Assembly (NCBI GenBank): GCA_009733575.1
Contig: ML769521.1
Coordinates: forward strand, 1-64,000
DNA: 64,000 bases
Direction: 5' to 3'
DNA from: Gymnopus androsaceus JB14
Lineage: Eukaryota > Basidiomycota > Agaricomycetes > Agaricales > Omphalotaceae
A program made the position numbers and the translations under genes. How positions within the stretch are numbered: position 1 is the first letter of the stretch; every line of letters begins with the position of its first letter. The notes under the pieces are model-generated. The model did no database searches and was not told the DNA's origin. It saw only the letters and a program-made list of their open reading frames with translations. This document shows, piece by piece, positions 46,862-57,559 of this stretch.

Positions 46862-47757
46862 TTAGTACGAAACATTGACTGTCTTGCCTGAGAATTCATT
46901 CCATCTATTCAATGCCACATCCGCCACAAAATGAGCCACATCTTTCCTCGAAATAGTCCATCCTCCATCTTCAACTCCCGTGACTCTATAGGCATTTTTC
47001 TTCGAGTCAGCCCGACAATCACCATCAGTCAGCAACCCAGGTTTAATAACAAGCACCTCCTTCAAGGACCCCGCATCAGGCAAACCCTCCCTCTCCATCC
47101 ATCTTTCACCCATTATCTCATCCCCTGGACCGTCCTTTTCCCACTTCCACCCCGCGCAGAATGCGATAGCGCATTCAGCACCCTGTTTGTCCGTGTGCGG
47201 GATTTTCCCAAGATACCCATACGCAGGCTTGAGAAGAAGAGGTATAGAAGCATGAGCAGTAGATGATAAGGCAATGATTCTGGGCTGCGGGGATTGCTTG
47301 GGCATCGTGCATAATGTATTCAAGAGGCATTGGGTGACGAGGTTGATGGGAAGTATGCCAGCGCCTTTGGTGATGCTAAACGTTGTGGGTTTCCCGCCTG
47401 GGAGAAAGGAAATTGATTAGCGGCTTAACTCTAGTGACGAAGAACATACCAAGGGTGAAGAGAAGTAGATCAACAGCACCATGAGTCAAAGCTTCATCCC
47501 AAGCGCGTTTCACATCACTCTCGACCAGAGCATCTCCTTTTACAAGATGAGCTTTGCCCGATTTGATGTAAGGCTGGATGGTTATATCGGAATCGAAGAC
47601 GGAAGGCGAACGAAGCAGAAATGTGACATTGCAGTTTGCATCCTGAAGAAGATTAGAGTCGTCGTCAGACTTGTAAATAATAGCAACATACCTAATAGTC
47701 GGAATCGGACGCGTAGTATCCAATGTTTTTCGAAGCTCCAATGGCAAGGATATTCAT
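46862..47757 (-). CDS. Atypical SDR / NAD(P)-binding protein
   Basis: Exons 47757-47692, 47642-47450 and 47397-46862. Exon 1 reads MNILAIGASKNIGYYAS, a Gly-rich NAD(P)-binding start; exon 2 gives NVTFLLRSPSVFD and VDLLLFTLG; exon 3 gives GKPTTFSITKG, PRIIALSSTA, VLVIKPGLLTDG and SRKDVAHFVAD...ALNRWNEF. The set is typical of NmrA-like atypical short-chain dehydrogenases in basidiomycetes. Intron 1 (49 bp, CTGAC branch) and intron 2 (52 bp) are well formed, but exon 1 as read ends in TAG exactly at the donor. A small indel in exon 1 is likely, either a base error or a real lesion. Function unknown beyond nucleotide binding. Confidence 0.75.
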
Positions 47758-48508
47758 GGTACGAGAGAGATTAGCGCAGATAGTATAGCGCAACAAGCTG
47801 TAGTGCACAAACTGCATTTATACTCGTCTGTGCTTACAGCCAAGAGGTGAAAGCGAGGATATCGTGACTCTCACAGACGGGCTCCTTACCACTCGGCCAT
47901 TCACTACGCGTACCGCGGGCATGACAGCTATTAGTCCGAAACACCGTTTGAATGGCCCGACGCAGCTTGAACGCAGCCACTTCCTTCTATGTGTCCCTGG
48001 GTCCTGGGACGAAAGTGCTAGTGCCGCACTGGGAAAATCTCCGGAACTAATCTGGCGTTCAGCATTCATGGAAGGAGATCCTTCCTTCCTATATGACTCA
48101 ACTGCCAATCCTTGACAGCAAATTCTCCGTGATTCTATACAACTCTGATAAACATCAAACAAGTTAGGGACATACCGGGAACTTTCGAGGGAATATACCT
48201 CGGCAATACAGTACCTTGTCTCATTCCACAGTAAAGAGCATCTCTTGTTCATCGATACCAAGTTTGAACAAAACGATGTACCCAGAATCGCCAATATCAC
48301 GAACATATACCGCTTTGTCTTACGCATCCAGCCGATTTTGCTGCGCAGACACGCGAATGGTTGCACAAGCCTAAAAACGCGCCAGTTGACTATCCTACAG
48401 ATAATCTCCATGTTCGATTGTGAGATGTATGCACATGGTCGTCACTGTTCGATGCAAGAATCTATCCACAAAGATACGTGCTACGCTATACTTACAGACC
48501 TCGCTCAC
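47758..48508. other. Intergenic, no gene recognised
   Basis: Frames here do not match known proteins. A tRNA-like box A on the minus strand (near 47890-47905) was examined and not accepted. Confidence 0.4.
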
Positions 48509-49858
48509 TTAGATCACTTCTACATTTCCCGAATCTGCCCATTCACCAAATAACAAACTGATACTTTCTCCATTATGCGTGCGCCGGATGCTCTCTGCGA
48601 TCGTCGGGCTGATATCGATGACGGTGAGCTTTGAGCAACTGTCCTTGTTTTTGTTTTGAGGGATGGTGTTCGTTACCTGGAAAACAAGGGATTTTAGCGC
48701 TCTGTACGGAAAGGGTATGTATGTATATGTAAGTGTTGACGTACGACAAGATGATCAATGGGAAGTCGCTCGACTACACTTAAATTTATTTCGGAAAGTA
48801 ACCCTGCAAGCAAACGTTGGTCAATAACAACAACTAGAAAACGCACGTTCGTGAAAACGTACCGTGAGTGATGAGCGCATGAACCGACTTGGCGCCCTTC
48901 TCGTGTAAAGTCTTTGCTGCAAGCGAAAGAGTAACACCTGTATCGATCATATCATCGACCAAAATCGCGACCTGAATGGACATAATAAGAAGTCGGTAGA
49001 TGGAAATATAAACTATAGGCGAACCTTGTCCTTGACATCTCCAACCAAAATCTCCATCCTCTCCGGCGCATTTTGCTCCTTTCCATCCCGTTTCCGATGA
49101 ATCAGAGCAAACTCCACTCCAAGCTTGTCTGCGAGTGCCGTCACTCTAAAGGGAGACAGCATGAATAGCGATTCAACATGGATCAATTTCGATACTCACC
49201 GCTTGGCTCCTCCAGCATCAGGACTAACGATAATCCCATTCTTCCAGCCCTCGATTTGCCTTTTAATGTAAGACAACATCAGAGGTTCCGAAAAAAGGTT
49301 GTCCACAGGAATATCGAAAAATCCTTGGATCTGGCTCGCGTGGAAGGTCCATCGTGAATAACATGGTCACAGCCCGCAACAACAAGCATATTCGCTACCA
49401 ATTTCGCAGTAATCGGAGCCCTAGATTTGTCCTTCTTGTCCATCCTGGCATAGGGGAAACAAGGAATGACTGCGGTTATACGTCTAGCTGAAGCCGTTTT
49501 ACAGGCTGAGATGAGGATGAGGAGTTCCATGAGATTATCGTTGGCATCCTGGCAGCCAGATTGGATGATGAAAACGTCTTCATCTCGCACGGATTCGGAA
49601 ATTTTGACATTAATCTCGCCATTGGAGAATTTCTTGACGGTGCAAGGAACCAATGGAACGTTCAGCCTAAGGAATTATAAATGACAAAGTCCAAAAAGGC
49701 CGCTTTTGGTTGCAGCAGCTCACCGCTCAACCACTGCTTGAGCGAGTTCAGGGTGACTGTTCCCTGTTGTAGAGGATTCGTAAACCAGTAATCAATGACA
49801 AGTGGCAATTTCTTGAGGACTTACCGGTCAGGATTCGGATGGAATTGGTGTGGTACAT
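48509..49858 (-). CDS. PRS: Ribose-phosphate pyrophosphokinase (PRPP synthetase), with two 1-bp insertions
   Basis: Makes PRPP from ribose-5-phosphate and ATP for purine, pyrimidine, His and Trp synthesis in the cytosol. Seven exons: 49858-49825, 49763-49724, 49666-49200, 49145-49025, 48971-48863, 48803-48745 and 48676-48509. Visible family blocks are [64 protein letters not shown], the PRPP-binding loop [20 protein letters not shown], and a C-terminal [13 protein letters not shown]. In exon 3 an extra G at ~49342 and another at ~49356 disrupt the ATP/PRPP-synthase signature. Without them the product would be 331 residues, normal for fungi. All splice sites are good, so base errors are more likely than decay. 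Confidence 0.9.
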
Positions 49859-50049
49859 GGAATAATATAATAGAATGAAGGATATAAGCTATTGCATGAG
49901 ATGAAATTCAAGATGAAGGGAAGTGTGGCGGTGGTTGGTGAAAAAAAAAAAAACTTTTTTAACCTCGGAATTTTCGGCGGTGTTGATTTGATCTCTTGAT
50001 CTAATCGCAATTATCTATGACGCATCGACTGAGCTGCAGCACATACTTA

Positions 50050-51785
50050 TTACAATTCTCGAGGAGGTACACGAATAGTAATATTCTCTACAACATACTC
50101 CGAGTCTGCATACCCCAAAACTTGCGCTAGATGCGAACTAGATCATAAAGGTTTCAATCAGCGTAATATTCACAACCAACCAGTGACATACATACCTGTT
50201 CAATCCACGCACTCTCAATATCTGTGCATAGTTATACATCGCCAGCCCCCTTCCCACCTCAATAACATCCTCGTCACTAAACTGCTCTGACGGTACAGGC
50301 AGATGCGCCTCAGCTGAGTCTAGTCTCCAAAGGACGCTGATGGAGATAGAGAACCAGTTGTAGTTAATTTAGTCAACTGCCGACGGGAAGGAGATGGCGC
50401 TCTGCTCGACTGTGTACTAGCAGTGTTGGGCGTGTCCATGACATCAGGCTCAACCCGACGAATTACCACTCGAACAGCTTGCCCAGAAGCAAAAGCTCCC
50501 ATAACACCAACTACGCCTGCTGCAAGTAAACGACCGCCCGATTCACGTTTGGATAACACACGATGAGCGCCGGCGTCAATGACCACTGCGCCTGCGGGGA
50601 ATAGTGTATGGCTTGTCCAGGCCTTGAGATCTCGCATTGGTGTGAGCGAAGGCATGAAAAACGGTATGCGGTGGTCGAGTTAAAGTTGATGGAACCGAGG
50701 AGGAATCTTCAAGCAACAGTTCTGCAGCAGCGATCGTCGGAGTGGTAGGAGCCTTTTGCAGCGAGTTATGGTATTCGATGATGGCGAACATGTTTTCTGG
50801 ACGTTTGCTCGACGTGATGATAGTAGTTACACCAGCACCCGTGGCTATCTCGGCGGCGATGATTTTTGTTTCCATTCCACCGGTTCCAAGGCTAGAGCCC
50901 AGGGTAGTTGTACTAACTACATTATTCTCAGTACCAGAACATATCGATACAATGATAATCTAACCTTGGGATCTGATCGCTGATATGGAGGTAACAACTT
51001 CAATCTGCTTCGCAGTTGGATCTTTCCTTGGATTCGCTGTGTACAGTCCATCGACATCGGTCAACAGAAACAGGTAGTCTGCATGGATCATTGACGAGGT
51101 AATGGCAGATAAAGTATCGTTGTCTCCGAATTTGATTTCCTGTACGAAAAGACACTTGAGTACATCATCGATGAAACGTGAATAAAGGGCGACCTACGCT
51201 GACGGAGATGGTATCGTTTTCATTCACAATAGGCACTACGCCCATAGATAAGAGTTCGTTGAGCGTATTCACTGCGTTCAGGTATCGCGTCCGCTGTAGA
51301 GTATGGCTTAGTTCATCGTCATTGCCCTTGAACAACACATACATCTGATATATCTCCGCGCGTTAGCAGAACCTGAGCTATAGGCTGTTCCAAATGCCCG
51401 AAAAGCTCATCGTATAATGCAATGAGACGACCTTGTCCAATCGCAGCTAAAGCCTTAGCACAAGTTCAACGTCCGTCCAAGGCAGAACTAAATCTTTGCG
51501 TACCTGTTTCCCTGCCAAACTTTTCGGTCTACTTGGAATGTTCATCCGGCGAAGACCAACGCCAATGGCTCCCGAGCTCACAACTACAACCTTGTGCCCT
51601 TGCTTTCTTAGATTCACAACAGTTTCTACCACTGAAGATAAGGTAGAAAGTAACGGCTGATGAGTCTCTTCATGAACAATCGATGAAGTTCCTAGATATT
51701 CGTAGAGATTATAAGGGAAGAGATCCTGGGCTTTTCATTGAGACTTGCCGAGTTTTATGACAATCGTGCATGGTGCAGCTTTCAT
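50050..51785 (-). CDS. PRO1: Glutamate 5-kinase with PUA domain, compensating frameshifts
   Basis: First step of proline synthesis (ATP-dependent phosphorylation of glutamate). Exons 51785-51749, 51691-51504, 51453-51343, 51293-51198, 51139-50965, 50916-50196 and 50137-50050 give ~471 residues. The amino-acid-kinase domain shows [55 protein letters not shown] and [15 protein letters not shown]. The C-terminal PUA domain has [23 protein letters not shown] and [13 protein letters not shown]. Intron 1 has a GC donor (GCAAGT). One extra base near 50658 and one missing near 50335 shift the PUA part and then restore the frame; base errors are likely. Divergent from the gene at 52012. Confidence 0.9.
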
Positions 51786-52011
51786 TACAGAATGAGATGA
51801 GAAGAAAGAAGCATTTGCAACGCGGAGGCTGATCGAGTCATGGTCAAAAAAAAAAACTGAATACAGCCAAACAACGCGTAAATAAAGCCGCGTGCGTTAG
51901 TCCGCGAACCCATTCAAAATTTCAAATCACAGCAGACAGTTAGTTGCGCAGTAATGTAAGCATGATACCAACGGCTAAGCGTCAGATGGACTCCCGCTCC
52001 GAAACTACTAT

Positions 52012-53996
52012 ATGAAGCGCAAGCCAATTCCCCGGGCCCTTTCTACTATGTGGCTAATTCCCCTCATCGTCCTTGGTTTCAGCAAGCTGCAAAGATCAGC
52101 GGGCGCTGAACAACATCCACTTCATTTATCTGTAGACGATGACTGGGACTTGAACAAACCCTTCACCGCCAATACAACCGCCAATCTCGTTTTTGCAACA
52201 GCCAGCTCACTGCTTCAGTCGGCCCCCAATCTACGGTATCGAAATGGTTAGTAATGCCTTGTTTTTCGTCAAACCCCTTTTGAACGTTCCTATGTAGGGC
52301 ATACTATCGTTCCCGGTATCGTACCCTCTGGAACATTGCTCTATCACGGTCGCGGCGACAAGAATATTCCTGACGTGGAATGGGTAGCATTCGAACCTGA
52401 AGTGTCGTACGGCTTCTGCAGACAATTCGGTGGACCAAACAGCTGTTGGATGCATACTTTTGCAGTCGCTCGTCCTCTCAAGATCATCTATTTCGATGGT
52501 GCTGGCGCATCTAAAGTAGAAGACGGTGCGATGGATAGCCAGGATCTCTTCACATGGGGCGAAATAAAGCCTGAATGTGTGCTTGAAGATGCTTTGAGGA
52601 TTCAAAAAATGTGTGATTGGGGAAAGACACTTGGTTTGGATGGCTTTGTTAGGTTTGTGTCTTCAAGCGATCACAGATTCTGGTGGTAAGCTGATCAGTG
52701 TTGTGTCTTAGATCCGGTGCTTTCCCGTGAGTTATTCTGGCCCAAAACCGACTTGTCTGATTCGATTCTTCCAGAGAAATAATGCTATGCGACTTCACCT
52801 CATTAACCGTCGTTTCTTCGCAACATCTAAAATCTACCCCATTCAAGACCGTTCCAGACCCAGACCTCGCACCCACTCCAACATTTCGAATCCCAGCTCG
52901 CTCAGTCCCTATAAATTCAGACTATATCGATCATTTCATTACCGTCACTGAACGATTTAGCCAATATCCTGGCTTGACGCATGTTCGACTAGATCTTACG
53001 CGTCTGGTTTCTTTCTATGACCAGAGACTAGCCCCGTCTTTGGTCGCCGTCAGGTCAGATAAACCTAGATTGGAACATCGCCTGCTGGGAATTACAAAAG
53101 AGGATATTTTGCGAGTGAGGAGACATTTGGAAGAGCAAATCTTGGATACATCGTGGTCTTCTCTAGAGAACGTCGGTTATCGTCCGACTGGCCTTGATTG
53201 GCGTACTTACCTGTATTCCACCGTTGACAAGTACGGAAAGGCCCTCGAGGACATTCGGAACATTGTCAACTCCACTACAGTGGCTACACGATCATCAACC
53301 ACTCAGCGAGCGAAGGATGCGTTCCGGCTACTCGAAAGTCTCGTTCAACTATTCGTGTTGTCCTCTGTTTCACCTCCCACAAACTCAGATAGTGGAAACA
53401 ATGATACGGATACGGCTTGGGCTTCTTCCGTATTCAGAGAATGTGCATTGACGCATGAGCAGTCCATCATCACCACTATCGGGCCCGTTTCGCTCACAAA
53501 TTCGGAACAACTACTATGTGATTCAGTGAAGGGGACTACTCGCGAACTATGCAGAGTTTTAACGAAGATGTGGGCAGACGGAGTGCGTGAAGGATTGAGT
53601 GGGCTGTTCGATGACCACCCTGACGAGGATATGGTGTCTGATCCTGGACATTCTGAATCCAAGCCTCGGGATGTATTATCAGTATCGAATCCGACATGGG
53701 CATCGGCTCTTCTCGAGACTTGGAAAAATGATCTCGGAGACCTCATGAAGTGGCTCGACTGGGGCGTTTGGGTGCGATGCAAGCCTGCATGCAAGGAACT
53801 GGTTCGTATCATTATTCCCTTCGGGGCTAGGATTATTGAATTGATGGAATTTCCGCAGGAATCGTGCTATCTTCCAACCTGGCCGTTCAGTGTAGGAAAT
53901 GTATCACAGCCAGTTTGGCACGCAGACAATCCACAACCGAGGTGTTTAAGGAAATTGGCACCGTTTACTTACGCCGATGAATACTCGTCAGAGTGA
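52012..53996 (+). CDS. Conserved fungal protein of unknown function, N-terminal signal anchor
   Basis: Exons 52012-52246, 52298-52652, a 15-nt exon 52712-52726, and 52775-53996 join to 608 residues. An N-terminal hydrophobic segment (ALSTMWLIPLIVLGF) suggests secretion or membrane anchoring. Conserved-looking blocks are HLSVDDDWDLNKPFTANTTA, GTLLYHGRGD, EWVAFEPE, RPLKIIYFDGAGASK, MDSQDLFTWGE and, near the end, LGDLMKWLDWGVWVRCKPAC followed by CYLPTWPF. I know this pattern from uncharacterised proteins found throughout Basidiomycota; no function is established that I know of. It lies 226 bp from PRO1 (divergent) and 92 bp from the 7TM gene (convergent). Confidence 0.85.
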
Positions 53997-54088
53997 AGTT
54001 TTAATAGGTTGAGTGATTCTCGTGTACTCGAGATACAAAAAACACAACAACCCAGTAATTCTATTGAAATTTATACGAAGGAAGACAT

Positions 54089-56058
54089 CTATATCTGCTT
54101 TTTGAATTCCTTTCTCTCCTGTTTCCTCTCTATCGTCCCCTGTCTCAACTCCATCGCCCTCCCAATCTGCGCTCGCTGCAAATGCTCTAACCGTGCCGCT
54201 CTCGAATCTCCACCCGGTAACGAGTCATCCGAATCTTCATTCTTCAATTCGGAATCTTCATGTATAGAGTCGGTAGTTGACTCGCCAGGCATCCTTTTCA
54301 GCGCGATTGGATTTGGGGCGGGGGGAGAGCCGACTTCCGTTCCATCGTCTAGCCGTCGGACCTCGTTTAGCTCGATGTGAACGGTGATTTGACCATGACT
54401 TGTGCCACCGCGTGCACTGGTAGTTGCAGGTCCGGAAGAGTCGCCCGTTGTATCGTCTTTTCTTCCTCTTACATGACGCCATAAGGATTGCAGAGCGCGA
54501 ACGAGAGACTGTTTTCAAATAGTGAGCTGTTAATTAAGGACGCAGAGGAGAGTAGAGCTCACTGGATCCGTGGCTGCCAGTAAAGCATAAACCAAAGGTC
54601 TCCCACCATAACAAAAATCATCTATCCTGTCGTCAGAGATAATTCTCAGTTATGGTGCAGTTCAACTGCTCACTCAAGAGAAGAATGCGATAATCCTACG
54701 GGAATTGTTAGTTGATAAAAGTCGATGCGCAGGAATGGATTGTACTTACAGTCTCGGTCTTGACTCCATTACTCGTCGTCTGATACAAGTCGCTGGCTAC
54801 TGTGAGGGTATTGATAATTAGGGAAGCAAGCGGGTACAGCGCTGAAAAGGAAAGACTCGTCAGCCCACATGTTCCTCTGCAAGTAATCGAATTACATACA
54901 TATTCTCGCAATGACACTCTGGTACATTTGCGCATGGCCCATCGTCTGGGGAACTTTTCCATTTGTAGTAGTTGAAATTGAAGCGGCGCGGGACCTGGTT
55001 CCTATAGAGCGCGAACGGCTACGAACAGCTTTTCCATGAAGTACCTGTCCTCGAGGTCAGTATCTACAGCAAGTAGCTTTGGTGGAAAATGGTGTACCTG
55101 ATGTCGTAGCATGTATGTCAGAACGGTGAAGAACATGACGATCTCCCCCAATGCACAAGAAAGACTCCAGAATACTTGTGTCCCGACCTAATGAGAATTA
55201 AGCTAACGGATGAATAGATACCAACGTTAGATCGTACCTGCCAGCGCAAACGCACGCTCGTCATATCTGAAGTGTACCAGCAGGCTGTATAGAAAGTTAG
55301 CGAAGGTGACTCGTTTAACAATATTCGCTTCGATCACCTTCATTGAGCGGATCCCAACCGTATTGACGTGAAGCATATGGAGGAATAGTTATGGCTAGTG
55401 CTGCCAAAACACTACCACCAGACTATAAGAACGGTAAGAATCTGAATCTGAGGGAACAGAATTACGCACCGTAGTATTTCTCCATCATCTGTCCATTCAC
55501 GCCATGTACTAGCACCAACCTATTATGAACACAGTCAGAAACATTGAGACTTCGAGATGACAAGAATTACGCACTGCAGATTGAGAGCTATACAAAACAG
55601 AAAAAAGGTCGAAAGTTCAAGTGTCAACTGCGACAATAGTCCATTCAGAGCAATTCGAAAGACGACACGGATGAAAAGTACCATCAACAACCACATGAAG
55701 AACGCACAACTAAAGCCACCTGCTGTCTGTAACGCGTTAATAGTAGAGGCAATTCCGAATATCATACTAGATGGAACGGTTAACGAGGAATACATCGAAT
55801 AGAACGGACACTCACTTTGCTAACAGCGCGTATATCATGATTCTGAAACTGACTCTGTCCAGCTGATGTTTAGATGCGGGGTGAAGCATTGATATAGCGA
55901 TGATGCTAAGAACGAGAAAGCATATACCAGATCCCACCCCGGATGTAACCGCCCATAACATATTTCTAGAGATTGAGAGTAAGCGCAGATACTACTCACA
56001 GGAAAAAGAAAAGTACTTACGACACATGGTTGTCTTCAGACGTGAACACGAAGCCCAT
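54089..56058 (-). CDS. Seven-transmembrane receptor-like protein (GPCR-like)
   Basis: Twelve exons: 56058-56021, 55965-55816, 55766-55575, 55519-55466, 55411-55338, 55284-55238, 55187-55098, 55044-54900, 54841-54750, 54695-54674, 54623-54563 and 54508-54089. The start is MGFVFTSEDNHVSNMLWAVTS. Seven hydrophobic segments follow, with a RVSFRIMIYALLANMIFGIAS loop, LSTFFLFCIALNLQ, ALAITIPPYASRQYGWDP, CWYTSDMTSVRLRWQ, FFTVLTYMLRHQV and a last segment ending YALLAATDP. A ~140-residue Ser/Asp/Arg-rich tail ends the protein. The layout recalls the cAMP-receptor-like/Git3-type receptors of basidiomycetes. In exon 11 a GAGAGA (54599-54604) seems to have two extra bases, which shift the frame in the last segment; possible base error. 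Confidence 0.8.
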
Positions 56059-56861
56059 GATTGTCAATTGGCGTTTTCAAGAGCATTCTCAAGATTATAT
56101 CTAGAGCAATTTATAGAGGCTATCGGTAAGAGGAGTTAGGAGTTTCTCATGGAAAGGAGCGAGCTTTAAGGGTGCCTCCAGGTACCAATTCTAAAACCGG
56201 AGGCCGTCCTCGACATAGGTCGTTGGTAAATACTGGAGTACCTCCTCCCATCGCTCAACAGCATGAAGCTGGCTATTGTAAGGGTGGACCCACGAAATGG
56301 CTATTCTAAAGGATGAAACGAGCACCACTGAGCTCCAAAAGCGCGAAGATACATCCCGCCAGATTCCGCCTCCCAAGCCCTGATCGGTCGGTCGCGTCGG
56401 ATGCGCAAAAGACAGATCATTGAGGAAAAAGTCAAGAAGGGAGTGACGTACTAGTACCATCAGCTAGCCCGGCGGAATCCCTAACGAAGTAGAACAAAAA
56501 TTGTTTTAACTAAATTTTGCTTTGAAAGTTGTCAGAATAAAGGTTGAGAATTTGAGACTAGAGCTAGCAGAGTAGTTTTGGAATATTGACGACGCGACAA
56601 GTAAAAACTGATCGGCCGAGGGCAATTGCCGCAGCTCGATAAACGATTATATATCGTGGGAACGTTCACCTTTCTTTGCTTCCGTTCGTACTCTGCCAGT
56701 GCGCCATTCGAGGTGAACAAGTTCGTTTGTTGCGTGGCGGTTATGCTCATACAGTTCAAGCCATGGACGTTCGATGTAAGCCCTCGACGAATCTTCAAGA
56801 TGTGCTGGATTCTGAAATAAAGTATGCCTTGCATCGATCCGATTATACTTGGATTTAGTTC
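56059..56861. other. Intergenic, no gene recognised
   Basis: Short frames on both strands match nothing known. It includes the promoters of the 7TM gene (left) and the dioxygenase-like gene (right). Confidence 0.4.
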
Positions 56862-57496
56862 ATGAAAGATTCTGGAAATTATAGAGAGTGGCACTTTCGT
56901 GAGTCGTTAAATCTTTGCACTCATCTTGCATGACTGACTGGCCGTATCTAGATATATATTTTATGCAGAAGAATGCCGACCAGCACTTCGCCGCTCTTGA
57001 ATTGCGGGACGCGGTCCTACGCCTTCGAAGGGATGGAGCTTTTGTCGCTGTCCCTCTCTTCCGAGTGAATACGGAGCCTATGGGTCCTCATCCTATGGGT
57101 ACTACTCTTAAGGACATTTCGGTTTCCATTTTGTTAACTACACTGTTACTATAGGTTCGTATGAAATATGGGCACCTGCGGAAACATTCTCCTCAGTCTT
57201 CTCATACCTCTGCATGAATCGTGGCGACCTGAGGTTTGTGGAATATTCTTCAGTGTGAGGGCATTATTAATCATTTATAATCAGTATCCTTGTTCACCCT
57301 CTTACGAGAGAAGAGGTAAGTCGGCTTTTATTTATGTCCAAATTGCTTACATGCTAAATGGATGTTCTTTAGAGACGGTTTGTCCTTTATAAATATTCTC
57401 GTTGAAAATCACCGAATTTCTTCCTGCAGTGACCACGAATATCGCTGTGCGTGGCTTGGCCCGTCTTTCCCTCTCGATCTTGCCATCTTCCTCTGA
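56862..57496 (+). CDS. DOPA 4,5-dioxygenase-like protein
   Basis: Exons 56862-56898, 56952-57098, 57155-57233, 57285-57315, a 5-nt exon 57373-57377, and 57430-57496 join to 121 residues, the usual size of the family (PF08883). Landmarks are WHFHIYFMQ near the N-terminus, LRDAVLRLRRDGAFVAVPLF, MGPHPMGSYEIWAP, NRGDLSILVHPLTREE and DHEYRCAWLGPSFPLDL; the His residues of HIYF, GPHP, VHP and DHE are the likely metal ligands. In Amanita muscaria the founding enzyme cleaves the DOPA ring in pigment synthesis. Here substrate and pathway are unknown; no tyrosinase or other pigment gene is adjacent. Confidence 0.85.
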
Positions 57497-57559
57497 GGAG
57501 CGATGAAGTACCTTTGCAGTATCCCAGTCTCAGTGCGATCCTCCACTCCAAGCGGATGG

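Noticed and set aside
47880..47935. tRNA-like box A (TGGCCGAGTGGTAAGG) on the minus strand
   Set aside because: No proper box B, T-arm or anticodon stem follows and the acceptor arms do not pair; at best a decayed tRNA.
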